IMG/VR virus record: IMGVR_UViG_3300008108_000016
Location: 1 to 64,000 of that record
DNA length: 64,000 bases
Reading direction: 5' to 3' (one strand)
Origin: a virus
Numbering within the stretch: position 1 is the stretch's first letter; every line of letters starts with the position of its first letter. Under the pieces are notes generated by a model. It had not been told where the DNA came from, ran no database searches, and worked only from the letters and a program-made list of their open reading frames with translations. Below, one piece after another: positions 6,811 through 15,143 of the stretch. A program made the translations under genes and the position numbers.

Positions 6811-8562
6811 ATGTTTCCATATAAGAATCCAATAACACCGATACAAATAATTGGCACACAAAGTGTGTCAAGAGATAAGTCTTTTGGTACAAATTTTAGT
6901 ACCCTATCTACAGGTGGATACATGGAAGTATATTCACTTGATCAATTATATTATACAATACCACCCTCAACATACGGAGCAATTAATTTTTCAGGTAATT
7001 CAATACCTATAATGTTTTCAAAGGGTAGTGGGACGACATTTTCATTAGACACTCTAACTTTAAGTCCTGATAATATTTCTTCGGGTAGAAGAAAAATTGG
7101 TATGTTGGTTTATGTAAAAAATGAGGATCAAGTATATCAATACAACATTGATAACTATGAGTCTTTATGGAATTCAGCCACAGGAGCAACAGGTGTTGGT
7201 GGGTCAACAGTTGTAATATCAGATTTTGGTACAACAGTAAAGGCAAATTCACCTGAAGGTATTGCATTTATTAGTGGTTGGACTGCAAATACTATTGATG
7301 GTGTTAGTGGAGTAACTAGACCTAATGCTGTTTGGAAAAAATATTATGGAAATAATCTTTCAATAACGGGAGGATCCTATAGTATGGGTACACTCACGTT
7401 AGTTAACATAACGGGAGGTACAGTAAATATAACAGGTATTTCAGGTGGTAGCGGTGGTGATTCCATTACTGGGGGTACATTTAATTATAACACGGGGACA
7501 TTATCTTTAAATTCAACAGGAGGTACAATAACCATAACAGGTTTTACAGATGTTTATGTAACTGGTGGGACATATAACAATTCAACGGGAATCGCAACTT
7601 TTACAAACAATACAGGCGGAACATTTAATGTTAGTGGATTTACAACAGGCGGAACATCTGGGACTGATGTATTTGTAACAGGAGGAACATATTCATCAGG
7701 AACTGCAATATTTACAAATAATACGGGAGGGACATTTAATGTTTCAGGATTTTACACGGGAGGAACTGATGTATTTGTAACAGGAGGGACTTATTCTGCA
7801 GGAACAATAACTTTTACAAACATAACAGGGGGTACTTTTGACGTAACAGGATTAACAACAGGATCAACATCAGTCATTAGTGGTGAATATTTACCTTTAA
7901 GTGGTGGTACAGTAACCGGTAATACAATTTTCACCCAAGGTTTAACTGCGACAACAATATCTGCAACAACATATCAAAATTTACCTTTGGATGTTTTTGT
8001 AACAGGAGGAACGTATTCAGGTGGTACTGCGATTTTTACTAATAATACTGGAGGCACATTTACTGTTACAGGTTTTACAACAGGTGGAACGTCAGGTGTT
8101 GATGTATTTGTTACGGGTGGTACGTATTCAAATGGAACTGCGATTTTTACAAATAATACGGGAGGTACATTTAATGTAAGTGGTTTTACATCTACAGGCG
8201 TCACTCTAGGATCTTTTGGTATAACGATAGATGGTGGTGGGTCTGTTATTACAACAGGGTTGAAGAATTATTTATCTTTACCTTATAATGGATATATTAC
8301 AGGATGGGTAATAATTGGGGATCAGTCTGGATCCACTTCTGTTGATATATGGAAAGATTCTTATGGTAATTTTCCACCTACAGTTGCAGATTCAATAACA
8401 GGAGGAAACTATCCTTCATTAAGTTCTCAACAAATTAATCAAGACACCACTTTAAGTGGATGGACAACTAATTTTTCGGTTGGTGATATAGTTGCTTTTA
8501 ATGTTTTATCGGCATCAACCGTAACAAAAATAAATTTAACAATTAATGTTATAAAAACATAA
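6811..8562 (+). CDS. Fibre protein with tandem Gly/Thr beta repeats
   Basis: A 583-residue protein. Residues 1-185 form a non-repetitive N-terminal part. Residues about 188-460 consist of a tandem repeat whose core is DVFVTGGTYSxGTAIFTNNT followed by GGTFNVSGFTTGG: five close copies and two or three diverged ones, each about 34-37 residues. A C-terminal domain of about 110 residues follows (GVTLGSFGITIDGGGSV...). Regular TGGT/NNTGGT strands suggest a trimeric beta-helix or spiral shaft, as in many phage fibres, with a distal tip at the C-terminus. It lies seven bases after the previous stop. An out-of-frame ATG lies at 6807; the frame starting at 6811 is the open one. Confidence 0.65.
   Translation: MFPYKNPITPIQIIGTQSVSRDKSFGTNFSTLSTGGYMEVYSLDQLYYTIPPSTYGAINFSGNSIPIMFSKGSGTTFSLDTLTLSPDNISSGRRKIGMLVYVKNEDQVYQYNIDNYESLWNSATGATGVGGSTVVISDFGTTVKANSPEGIAFISGWTANTIDGVSGVTRPNAVWKKYYGNNLSITGGSYSMGTLTLVNITGGTVNITGISGGSGGDSITGGTFNYNTGTLSLNSTGGTITITGFTDVYVTGGTYNNSTGIATFTNNTGGTFNVSGFTTGGTSGTDVFVTGGTYSSGTAIFTNNTGGTFNVSGFYTGGTDVFVTGGTYSAGTITFTNITGGTFDVTGLTTGSTSVISGEYLPLSGGTVTGNTIFTQGLTATTISATTYQNLPLDVFVTGGTYSGGTAIFTNNTGGTFTVTGFTTGGTSGVDVFVTGGTYSNGTAIFTNNTGGTFNVSGFTSTGVTLGSFGITIDGGGSVITTGLKNYLSLPYNGYITGWVIIGDQSGSTSVDIWKDSYGNFPPTVADSITGGNYPSLSSQQINQDTTLSGWTTNFSVGDIVAFNVLSASTVTKINLTINVIKT
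7549..8190 (+). repeat. Tandem coding repeats in the fibre shaft
   Basis: Five similar units begin at 7549, 7666, 7768, 7990 and 8101. The first three and last two are near-tandem with a spacer of about 120 bases between the groups. DNA identity is visible but broken by third-position changes, so the repeats are maintained mainly at protein level. Confidence 0.85.
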
Positions 8563-8565
8563 GAT

Positions 8566-11500
8566 ATGGCTAAAAATTTAATAGAGTTTGATGCTTATAG
8601 TGCTGATGTTGTTGATTATAATAATTATAACTCAACAAAAACAGTTTTAGGCCCTGATATATATAAATTTACGGGTGCAACAACAAGTGATTATTATATT
8701 TCACCAAATCCAACAACATTTAGAGATATAACACAAGATACAGGTGTTAATAACTGGGGAGATATAGACGTAATACCATATACCGGAAATACTCAATGGT
8801 TATTCGCACTAAAGGGTTTTGATGCTTCGGTCGCAACAACAGACATTGCAATGTATGAATTTGATAAATCAAATTTCACTTACAGTTATGTTGGTGCAAT
8901 TTCTTGCGCAAACTTAGATAGTTCCAACCTTAGAATTCAACACGCAATAAAAGCAAGTTTAAATTATTACACAGGAGGCACAGTTCAAGTAAACGGGACT
9001 TCAGTTACAGGGACAAGTACTGATTGGATTAGTAATAGGATTGCCGTAGGATCAAGGATTGGATTTGGATCAAATGACCCGTCTCAAATCACTCAATGGT
9101 ATAGAATTAGTGGTTATACAAACATGACAACACCTTCAGTTTCAAATGGAGCAATACATTGTGTAAGGGTTGATAATTCAGGGAAAATTTATATCGGAGG
9201 AGATTTTACAACATACAATGGAGTTAGTACTAATAGGATTGCCAGATTAAATTCAAACGGAACCATAGACACTTCATTTAGCACATCAGGATTTAATTCA
9301 ACAGTTAGGGTGATTAAATTTGACTCATCCGGTAAATTATATGTTGGTGGTGATTTCACTCAATATAGTGGACAGACAAATAACCGAATAATAAAATTAA
9401 ATACTGATGGTACTAAAGATACCTCATTTGACAATACTTCAGGTTTTAATAGTACTGTTTATGATATTCAATTTGACTCTACCGGATCCTTATGGGTGGG
9501 AGGTGCTTTTACAACTTACAGTGGGGTTTCTTCACCATATTTAGCAAAACTCACAACAGGTGGAACTAGGGATGTTAGTTATTCAACAACAAATAGTCCA
9601 AACACAAATGTTAATACAATTGCTGTTGATAATAATAATGATGTCTATATTGGTGGTAACTTTACTCAAGTTGGTGCGGTGGCAAATAACTCAAGATACA
9701 TTGCAAAAATTTTAAAAACAGGTGGTACTGATTCCACTTTTGTTGTTGGTGCGGCTGGTTCGTCTAATGCTTTTGATGGTGTAGTTTTTACGATTCATTA
9801 TAAATCTTCTACAAATACAATTATTGCGGGTGGTTCATTTGGTAGTTGGAAGGGGTCAAGTAATATACATTTAACTGAATTATCCTCAACGGGTAACGCC
9901 ATTATTACATCGGCATCACCTTCTGCTGTACAACCATATTCAATGGTGGTTGATTCGTCAAATAATATTTATATTAACACAAATCAATTTACCACAACTA
10001 AAAGAAATATCAATACATTAACCGCGGATCCAAATTTTTTATTTAATTTAACTTCCGCAGCAAACGCTGTAAGTTATTCAAATAATGCAATGGCATTAAG
10101 TCCTAGTGAAGATAGGTTATATTTAACAACATCTAATACGGCAATAGATAATGGAATCGTTTGTGTTGAAACAACGGGAGGAACAAGAGATCCTAATTTT
10201 ATAACAACCACAGACTATATATCACAAAGGATCTCATTAAATAGTTCTGCCGGTGTTTTTTCCACAGGAACTCCTTACGTTATTGAGGAACTAAAATTAT
10301 TTACGTATAGAACAGGCACCGGGCCTTTTATGATACAAGGACTTGCAAAACAAGATTTTACAATATCCCCAACCTCAATTGTAACTCCTGTTTTCAATTA
10401 CGCTGCATTATCTAAAGGTATGTATGAATTAGAAGATTGTAACTATACTGTCGCTAGAGGCCCTAACTATGTTGCCACTTTTACAAACACAATAAAAGAT
10501 AATTATATTACAGGTGTAATAAGTGCAAATACTCAATATCTTTATGTAATTAATAGTACAGGAAGAATAGCAAGATTTAATATTAAAAGTCCAACAATAA
10601 ATCAAATTGGTGATAGTAGTGGTCGTATTAAATTTAACACTTTTAGTCAATTAATTGAAAGCACAAACGCAGTTCTTGATACCACAGGATCTGCCCCAAA
10701 TACATATTCAACAGGTAAATTTACAATATCAACAATGCAATCAGGAAGTGCTCAAGGAGTTGAGTCGTTTTATATGGACGGTTCAGGTGTTATTCAATCA
10801 CCAATAGAATCTTTCTCAAACGAGGCAACACTTTCATTTAGTGTAATGTCTGAGGTTCCTCCAGGGTCAACAACCACTTATGCTGCGGCAGGAAACGTAG
10901 GTAGAGTATATTATATGCCTGAAATTGATAGATTAATTGTTTTAAACACATCAACAACGGCAAAAAGTTATATAACAGGATATAGAACAAACTTACAACA
11001 ACCAACATTGGTGAGTACCTTTTATGGTAGAGAAACTTATAATAATTTAGCATATGAAAATTCATTTGATTTGGCATTTTTATTTAATGGAGGTCAACTA
11101 CAAGGAAATACATCAAACGCTAATGCACCTAAATATCCTGACACATTAGGAACTGGATTCTTTGGGTCTGTTTGTAATGGTGTTTTACATTTATGTAGAC
11201 CTTTAAATACCATACAAAATAACCTATATTCCGTACCATTATCTTGTGAGGCAAAATATGTTGACACATCTAATAATGTTTTTATTAGCCCAAAATATAC
11301 TTTACCAAACGTAATTTCAATTACAGGGTTATTTGTTAATACTCTTAAAGAGTATGGAAGTTACCCATTTGCATTACCACCAGAACCAATTGTTATTGAT
11401 TATAGAACTACAGGAATTGATGATAATTCAGGATCTTGGACAACGTTTACTTCAGTTGAGGATTTAAATAATGATATAATCTGTGAAGGTGTTTTAGATG

Positions 11501-11910
11501 ACATAACAATACAATTTAGATTTTCATATAAAGTTGCTGGCAATACTTGCTTAGTGAATAGAATATATGGGTTTAGTTTATTATATGAAGATGATAGAAC
11601 TGATTCTCATTACAGTCCATCCGTCGCTAAAACAAATTTAAATAATAGAATATTTGCGTGGAGACAAGATTCCTTATGGAATGGTAATATTCCCGATCTT
11701 AAATTAAGATTATATAATTCAACAAATAACAATATTGTATTTTATGATACGGTATCAACCTCATCTTCAGGAACATGGGAGTATTCAACAGATGGGAATA
11801 CTTGGCAGTCTTGGGCATCATCGGCAGATACAGTCGGTAATTATATTCGTTATGTTGCCGATTTTGTACCTTCAGGAATAAAATTAAGAGTAGGATTAAA
11901 TAAAATATAA
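8566..11910 (+). CDS. Large adhesin/fibre protein with inserted delta-60 repeat propeller
   Basis: A 1114-residue protein paralogous to the next gene. Shared parts are the N-terminus (IEFDAYSADVVDYNNYNSTK), a GGTVQVNGTSVTG...GFGS...WYRIS segment (about 140-180), a GTPYVIEE segment (about 566) and the whole C-terminal half ending FAWRQDSLWNG...VGNYIRY. Between about residues 183 and 560 it carries an insert absent from the paralogue, built of five clear plus one degenerate delta-60-type repeats (IYIGGDFTTYNG, LYVGGDFTQYSG, LWVGGAFTTYSG, VYIGGNFTQVGA, IIAGGSFGSWKG, each followed by a LNSDGTxDTSF-like strand). Delta-60 repeats are known from bacterial surface proteins and likely fold as a propeller. 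Likely a long fibre; the propeller is a candidate ligand-binding head. Confidence 0.7.
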   Translation: MAKNLIEFDAYSADVVDYNNYNSTKTVLGPDIYKFTGATTSDYYISPNPTTFRDITQDTGVNNWGDIDVIPYTGNTQWLFALKGFDASVATTDIAMYEFDKSNFTYSYVGAISCANLDSSNLRIQHAIKASLNYYTGGTVQVNGTSVTGTSTDWISNRIAVGSRIGFGSNDPSQITQWYRISGYTNMTTPSVSNGAIHCVRVDNSGKIYIGGDFTTYNGVSTNRIARLNSNGTIDTSFSTSGFNSTVRVIKFDSSGKLYVGGDFTQYSGQTNNRIIKLNTDGTKDTSFDNTSGFNSTVYDIQFDSTGSLWVGGAFTTYSGVSSPYLAKLTTGGTRDVSYSTTNSPNTNVNTIAVDNNNDVYIGGNFTQVGAVANNSRYIAKILKTGGTDSTFVVGAAGSSNAFDGVVFTIHYKSSTNTIIAGGSFGSWKGSSNIHLTELSSTGNAIITSASPSAVQPYSMVVDSSNNIYINTNQFTTTKRNINTLTADPNFLFNLTSAANAVSYSNNAMALSPSEDRLYLTTSNTAIDNGIVCVETTGGTRDPNFITTTDYISQRISLNSSAGVFSTGTPYVIEELKLFTYRTGTGPFMIQGLAKQDFTISPTSIVTPVFNYAALSKGMYELEDCNYTVARGPNYVATFTNTIKDNYITGVISANTQYLYVINSTGRIARFNIKSPTINQIGDSSGRIKFNTFSQLIESTNAVLDTTGSAPNTYSTGKFTISTMQSGSAQGVESFYMDGSGVIQSPIESFSNEATLSFSVMSEVPPGSTTTYAAAGNVGRVYYMPEIDRLIVLNTSTTAKSYITGYRTNLQQPTLVSTFYGRETYNNLAYENSFDLAFLFNGGQLQGNTSNANAPKYPDTLGTGFFGSVCNGVLHLCRPLNTIQNNLYSVPLSCEAKYVDTSNNVFISPKYTLPNVISITGLFVNTLKEYGSYPFALPPEPIVIDYRTTGIDDNSGSWTTFTSVEDLNNDIICEGVLDDITIQFRFSYKVAGNTCLVNRIYGFSLLYEDDRTDSHYSPSVAKTNLNNRIFAWRQDSLWNGNIPDLKLRLYNSTNNNIVFYDTVSTSSSGTWEYSTDGNTWQSWASSADTVGNYIRYVADFVPSGIKLRVGLNKI

Positions 11911-11911
11911 T

Positions 11912-14077
11912 ATGTATAAAAATTTTATTGAATATAATTTTGATACTCAGTCGGTTGACTATCCTCTTAATTACGATTCCACAAAATTGAATTTGGGGTA
12001 TTTAATGGAAAAAAATACCGATTCATATGGAGACATTTACGTAACCCCATATGAACCTTTTTTTATAAGAGGTTATGAGGTTGTAAGACAGTTTTCAACG
12101 GTATATAACGACCAAATTAATTCATTAGGGTTTTTAAAATATAATTCAGACGTAAACTGGATTATATATAACCATGGTACAGAAAATACGGGAAATGTGG
12201 CTAAAAGATTTTTTTTAGGTACATACACAAAATCCACAAAAGAATTTAATAATATTGGTAGTATTACGGTTAACGCACCAAATAATGCTTCACATACCTC
12301 ATATTCTATAACACCATCTATGGAATATCATACTGGCGGTACTGTAAGTGTTAATTCAACAATTGTTAGTGGTGATAGTACTTCTTGGGTTACCAATGGT
12401 GTATGTGCGGGCAATAGAATTGGCTTCGGATCAACAATATCAAGTGCAATTACTAAATGGTATGAAATTACATCAGTATCGGCTAATACAGTTTTAATTA
12501 TAGGTAAAGAATATAGTACTGATGGCGAAACTAATGGTTTATCATATTCCGCAGGTACTCCATATGTAATTGAGGATTTTAGATTAATTTATACCAATTA
12601 TGGGGTTGCAACAGCATCAATTAGAAGTATTATGATTACTAAAGGTTTAAGATATGAACTTTTCAGACCAACTCCAACTGTTATTCCTGTTGCAACAACC
12701 GTAGATAACATAAGGGCAGGATACAGAATAATAGATGCAACAGGAACTACCGCATCATTCATACCAATTGGTCTTATAATGGAAGATAAAACGTCTTTTA
12801 CTAACCAAGAATTATATAGTTTGAGTTATCTATCATCCACAACATCATCCATACAAAAATTCAACATAAGATCACCATTAACAGTTGTTGGTGGAGTTTC
12901 AAATTCTCCATTTTTATTAACAACAGGATCTCAATCCCATGGAGGAACAAATATGGGATTCTTCAATTCATTTATCAAAGGAACTAATAATAATTATTAT
13001 ATAAATTATTACACAAGGATTGGTAGAGTAATTCCTGCAAATATAGTTAGTGGATCAACAACTTTTATTTCAGACACTATGGTTGAGAACCCTCCTGGGT
13101 CTGCGGTTACTTTTAGTACCAGTTCACAATTACAAGGGTTCCACTATTTAGAAAAATCACAAAGATTTTATATACCAAATTTACAAGGAACATTTAGGCA
13201 TTATGTTACCCCATACATTAGTGGTTCAACCACCACTTTTGAGAGAGTTGCATTAACAAATGACACAGTCCAAACAAACACATATACGGTGTTTAGTATT
13301 GATGAGCCTACAGCTAACTATATTAGCTCACCAATAAGATCATATTATTTTGATGAGTTGTCATACATTGTTAGGGATGTAGCAACTAATAATAATATCA
13401 TATACGCATTACCTTTAGAGGCAGACAAACAATATCATACAACAACAAATGCTTATATTATAACACCAGAGTTTTCTACACCATCAGCAACAACATATAA
13501 TAAAATTTATGTTAAATCAAAATCATATTTTAATGAAGATAGATTTATTGTCCCAACAGAAAATTTTGACATTTATTATAGAACTTCAGGAATAACTGCA
13601 GACACAGGATCTTGGGTATTAGTTGGCCAAAACGGAGATATTTCTTCCTCATCAGGTTCAAGCATTCAATTTAAACTAACATTTAAAACAATCGGTAATA
13701 ATTGTATTCCATCAAAAATATATGGAATTTCAATGTCCTATTACGAAAATAACACCCCACTTTCAACAACATATTACGACCCATCAATTGAAAATACAAA
13801 TATTGGGTCTCAAATTTTTTCTTGGAGGCAAAGTTCTATATTCAATGACCAAATACCAAATCTTAATATTAATATTTATAATGTAACTGGTAGTACATTA
13901 CTATTAAGTGATAGTGTTAGTGGATCAACAAATGGTATTTGGCAATATTCATCAAATGATGGTAATACATGGAATTCATGGTCATCATCGGCAAATACTG
14001 TGGGTAATTATATTAGATATAGTGCAAGTACCTTATCCGCATCAGGATTAATAGTTAAACCAATATTATACACATGA
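11912..14077 (+). CDS. Fibre protein, paralogue without the propeller
   Basis: A 721-residue protein similar over almost its whole length to the preceding 1114-residue protein. Both share an N-terminal IE(F/Y)...VDY...STK start, a GGTVSVNSTIVSG...RIGFGS...WYEI segment, GTPYVIEDFRL and a C-terminal IFSWRQSSIFNDQIPNLNI...TVGNYIRYSAS domain. It lacks the delta-60 insert, so it probably shows the ancestral architecture. The start is two bases after the upstream stop, and its TGA overlaps the ATG of a 53-residue gene. Two paralogues side by side suggest a hetero-oligomeric fibre or duplication giving alternative receptor specificities. Confidence 0.65.
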   Translation: MYKNFIEYNFDTQSVDYPLNYDSTKLNLGYLMEKNTDSYGDIYVTPYEPFFIRGYEVVRQFSTVYNDQINSLGFLKYNSDVNWIIYNHGTENTGNVAKRFFLGTYTKSTKEFNNIGSITVNAPNNASHTSYSITPSMEYHTGGTVSVNSTIVSGDSTSWVTNGVCAGNRIGFGSTISSAITKWYEITSVSANTVLIIGKEYSTDGETNGLSYSAGTPYVIEDFRLIYTNYGVATASIRSIMITKGLRYELFRPTPTVIPVATTVDNIRAGYRIIDATGTTASFIPIGLIMEDKTSFTNQELYSLSYLSSTTSSIQKFNIRSPLTVVGGVSNSPFLLTTGSQSHGGTNMGFFNSFIKGTNNNYYINYYTRIGRVIPANIVSGSTTFISDTMVENPPGSAVTFSTSSQLQGFHYLEKSQRFYIPNLQGTFRHYVTPYISGSTTTFERVALTNDTVQTNTYTVFSIDEPTANYISSPIRSYYFDELSYIVRDVATNNNIIYALPLEADKQYHTTTNAYIITPEFSTPSATTYNKIYVKSKSYFNEDRFIVPTENFDIYYRTSGITADTGSWVLVGQNGDISSSSGSSIQFKLTFKTIGNNCIPSKIYGISMSYYENNTPLSTTYYDPSIENTNIGSQIFSWRQSSIFNDQIPNLNINIYNVTGSTLLLSDSVSGSTNGIWQYSSNDGNTWNSWSSSANTVGNYIRYSASTLSASGLIVKPILYT

Positions 14078-14235
14078 TAGATGATATAACATATGATTCA
14101 TTAATCTTTATATATGAAACACCTGAAAGTACCCCAGGTGGGGTTACTCTTGGGTACAGTTATGATGGTGATAATTTTGACTTTCAACAAACCAGTGGTG
14201 GTACGGGTGAAGTTAGTTTTATTTTTATAAGTTAA
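14074..14235 (+). CDS. Small protein (53 aa) at the end of the fibre cassette
   Basis: An open frame of 53 codons whose ATG overlaps the TGA of the 721-residue fibre gene (ATGA) and whose stop is three bases before the next ATG. The product (MIDDITYDSLIFIYETP...) is acidic, with a Gly/Ser/Thr-rich second half resembling the beta-rich fibre proteins. The position after a fibre gene would suit a small tip or assembly factor, but there is no family match. The exact junctions on both sides are the main support. Confidence 0.6.
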   Translation: MIDDITYDSLIFIYETPESTPGGVTLGYSYDGDNFDFQQTSGGTGEVSFIFIS

Positions 14236-14238
14236 ATT

Positions 14239-14433
14239 ATGGAAAAAATTTTACTAGAAAAAGGAGAAATATTACACAATGAACCAAATAGGGTTGTTTG
14301 TGTTAGTGGTGAATATGAATATGATGAAATGGTATTAGTCGGTGAATTAAATAACCCAATATATCCACCTGATTTCCCATTATATCAATATCCGGCATAT
14401 TATATTAAGTATGGAATATATCAACCCGAATAA
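14239..14433 (+). CDS. Small hypothetical protein, last gene of the plus cassette
   Basis: A 64-residue protein: an N-terminal half of mixed charged residues (EKGEILHNEPNRVVCVSGEY) with short beta strands, and an aromatic/proline-rich tail (YPPDFPLYQYPAYYIKYGIY). No known motif. It is the last gene before the convergent RuvC-like gene and is followed by an AT-rich repeat region that may terminate transcription. Its role is unknown. Confidence 0.55.
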   Translation: MEKILLEKGEILHNEPNRVVCVSGEYEYDEMVLVGELNNPIYPPDFPLYQYPAYYIKYGIYQPE

Positions 14434-14441
14434 TTAATATA

Positions 14442-14487
14442 ATCGTCTAATTATATGATATTTAAAATTATCGTTTAATTAGATGAT
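14442..14487. terminator. Convergent-gene junction with paired AT-rich repeats, possible bidirectional terminator
   Basis: Between two convergent genes. Positions 14442-14453 can pair with 14476-14487 (12-bp arms, one G-T type mismatch), and 14442-14459 also matches 14470-14487 as a direct repeat at 16 of 18 bases. No long T-run follows either arm, so the terminator call is weak; a duplicated protein site is an alternative. Confidence 0.35.
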
Positions 14488-15093
14488 TTACCAAATTTCT
14501 CTTGATCTCATATATCCTAAAACACAAGTATATGCATCAGTTTGATCAAAGTTTTCTTTCTTGAGAGTATTATTTTTGGTGTATAACCATTGGATCTGTG
14601 GTTCCTTTTTTGCAACTAATTCCCAAATTATCATTTTCTTATCAACATCTTTTGGTAATCCTCCAAATAATACAAATTTCTTTTTATCATTTTCCTTAAC
14701 CAATTCAGGGAATGCAAATTTTCTTGAATTATAGGTTGATATAAATTCAGGAACAATACCTAAAACATCATATATTTCTTTACATATCAATGTATTAAAC
14801 CTTAATAATGTTTGTATTGTATATACGTTATTTGAATTTAATAATGGTTCTTCAATGATTACGTTTACAATACCCAAATTTTTATATTCCAATAATTTTG
14901 TTTTAAAAATTTCAGATTTTAAAATAAGCTCTAACATCTTATTATCACCAAAATCTTTAGCTTTTGGTCTTGGTGAAACGTGAGATAACTCTAAAAGTTC
15001 TTTTGTTTGTATATCAAATAAAGCCCAACCTATAGTTCTTGTTGAGACATCTAATCCTAATATCTTGGGTGAGTTCTTAATATTTTTTGCCAT
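14488..15093 (-). CDS. RuvC-like Holliday-junction/branched-DNA nuclease
   Basis: A 201-residue protein with the RNase H-like RuvC layout: ILGLDVSTRTIGWALFD (catalytic Asp15), VIIEEP (Glu81/Glu82) and a C-terminal FDQTDAYTCVLGY (Asp183, Asp186). This supplies the acidic set used by RuvC-family enzymes to cut branched DNA. T4 uses the unrelated endonuclease VII for this job, so a RuvC-like enzyme could be its replacement in resolving replication intermediates before packaging. It stands alone between the two adhesin cassettes, is convergent with the plus-strand one, and does not carry the TATTTAT box of the structural units. The middle (125-180) has an unassigned basic stretch. Confidence 0.8.
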   Translation of the reverse strand: MAKNIKNSPKILGLDVSTRTIGWALFDIQTKELLELSHVSPRPKAKDFGDNKMLELILKSEIFKTKLLEYKNLGIVNVIIEEPLLNSNNVYTIQTLLRFNTLICKEIYDVLGIVPEFISTYNSRKFAFPELVKENDKKKFVLFGGLPKDVDKKMIIWELVAKKEPQIQWLYTKNNTLKKENFDQTDAYTCVLGYMRSREIW

Positions 15094-15143
15094 AAAAAAA
15101 TTATTTATTAATAATATAATGACTAATAAAAAAAATTAAAGTT

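Noticed and set aside
7549-8190. Regularly spaced repeats resembling a CRISPR array
   Set aside because: The repeats are in frame, similar at protein level and lie within one fibre gene; no unique spacers and no cas genes.
15094-15143. TATTTAT box before the RuvC-like gene
   Set aside because: The word occurs here but on the plus strand, opposite to the gene, so it was not counted with the candidate promoters.
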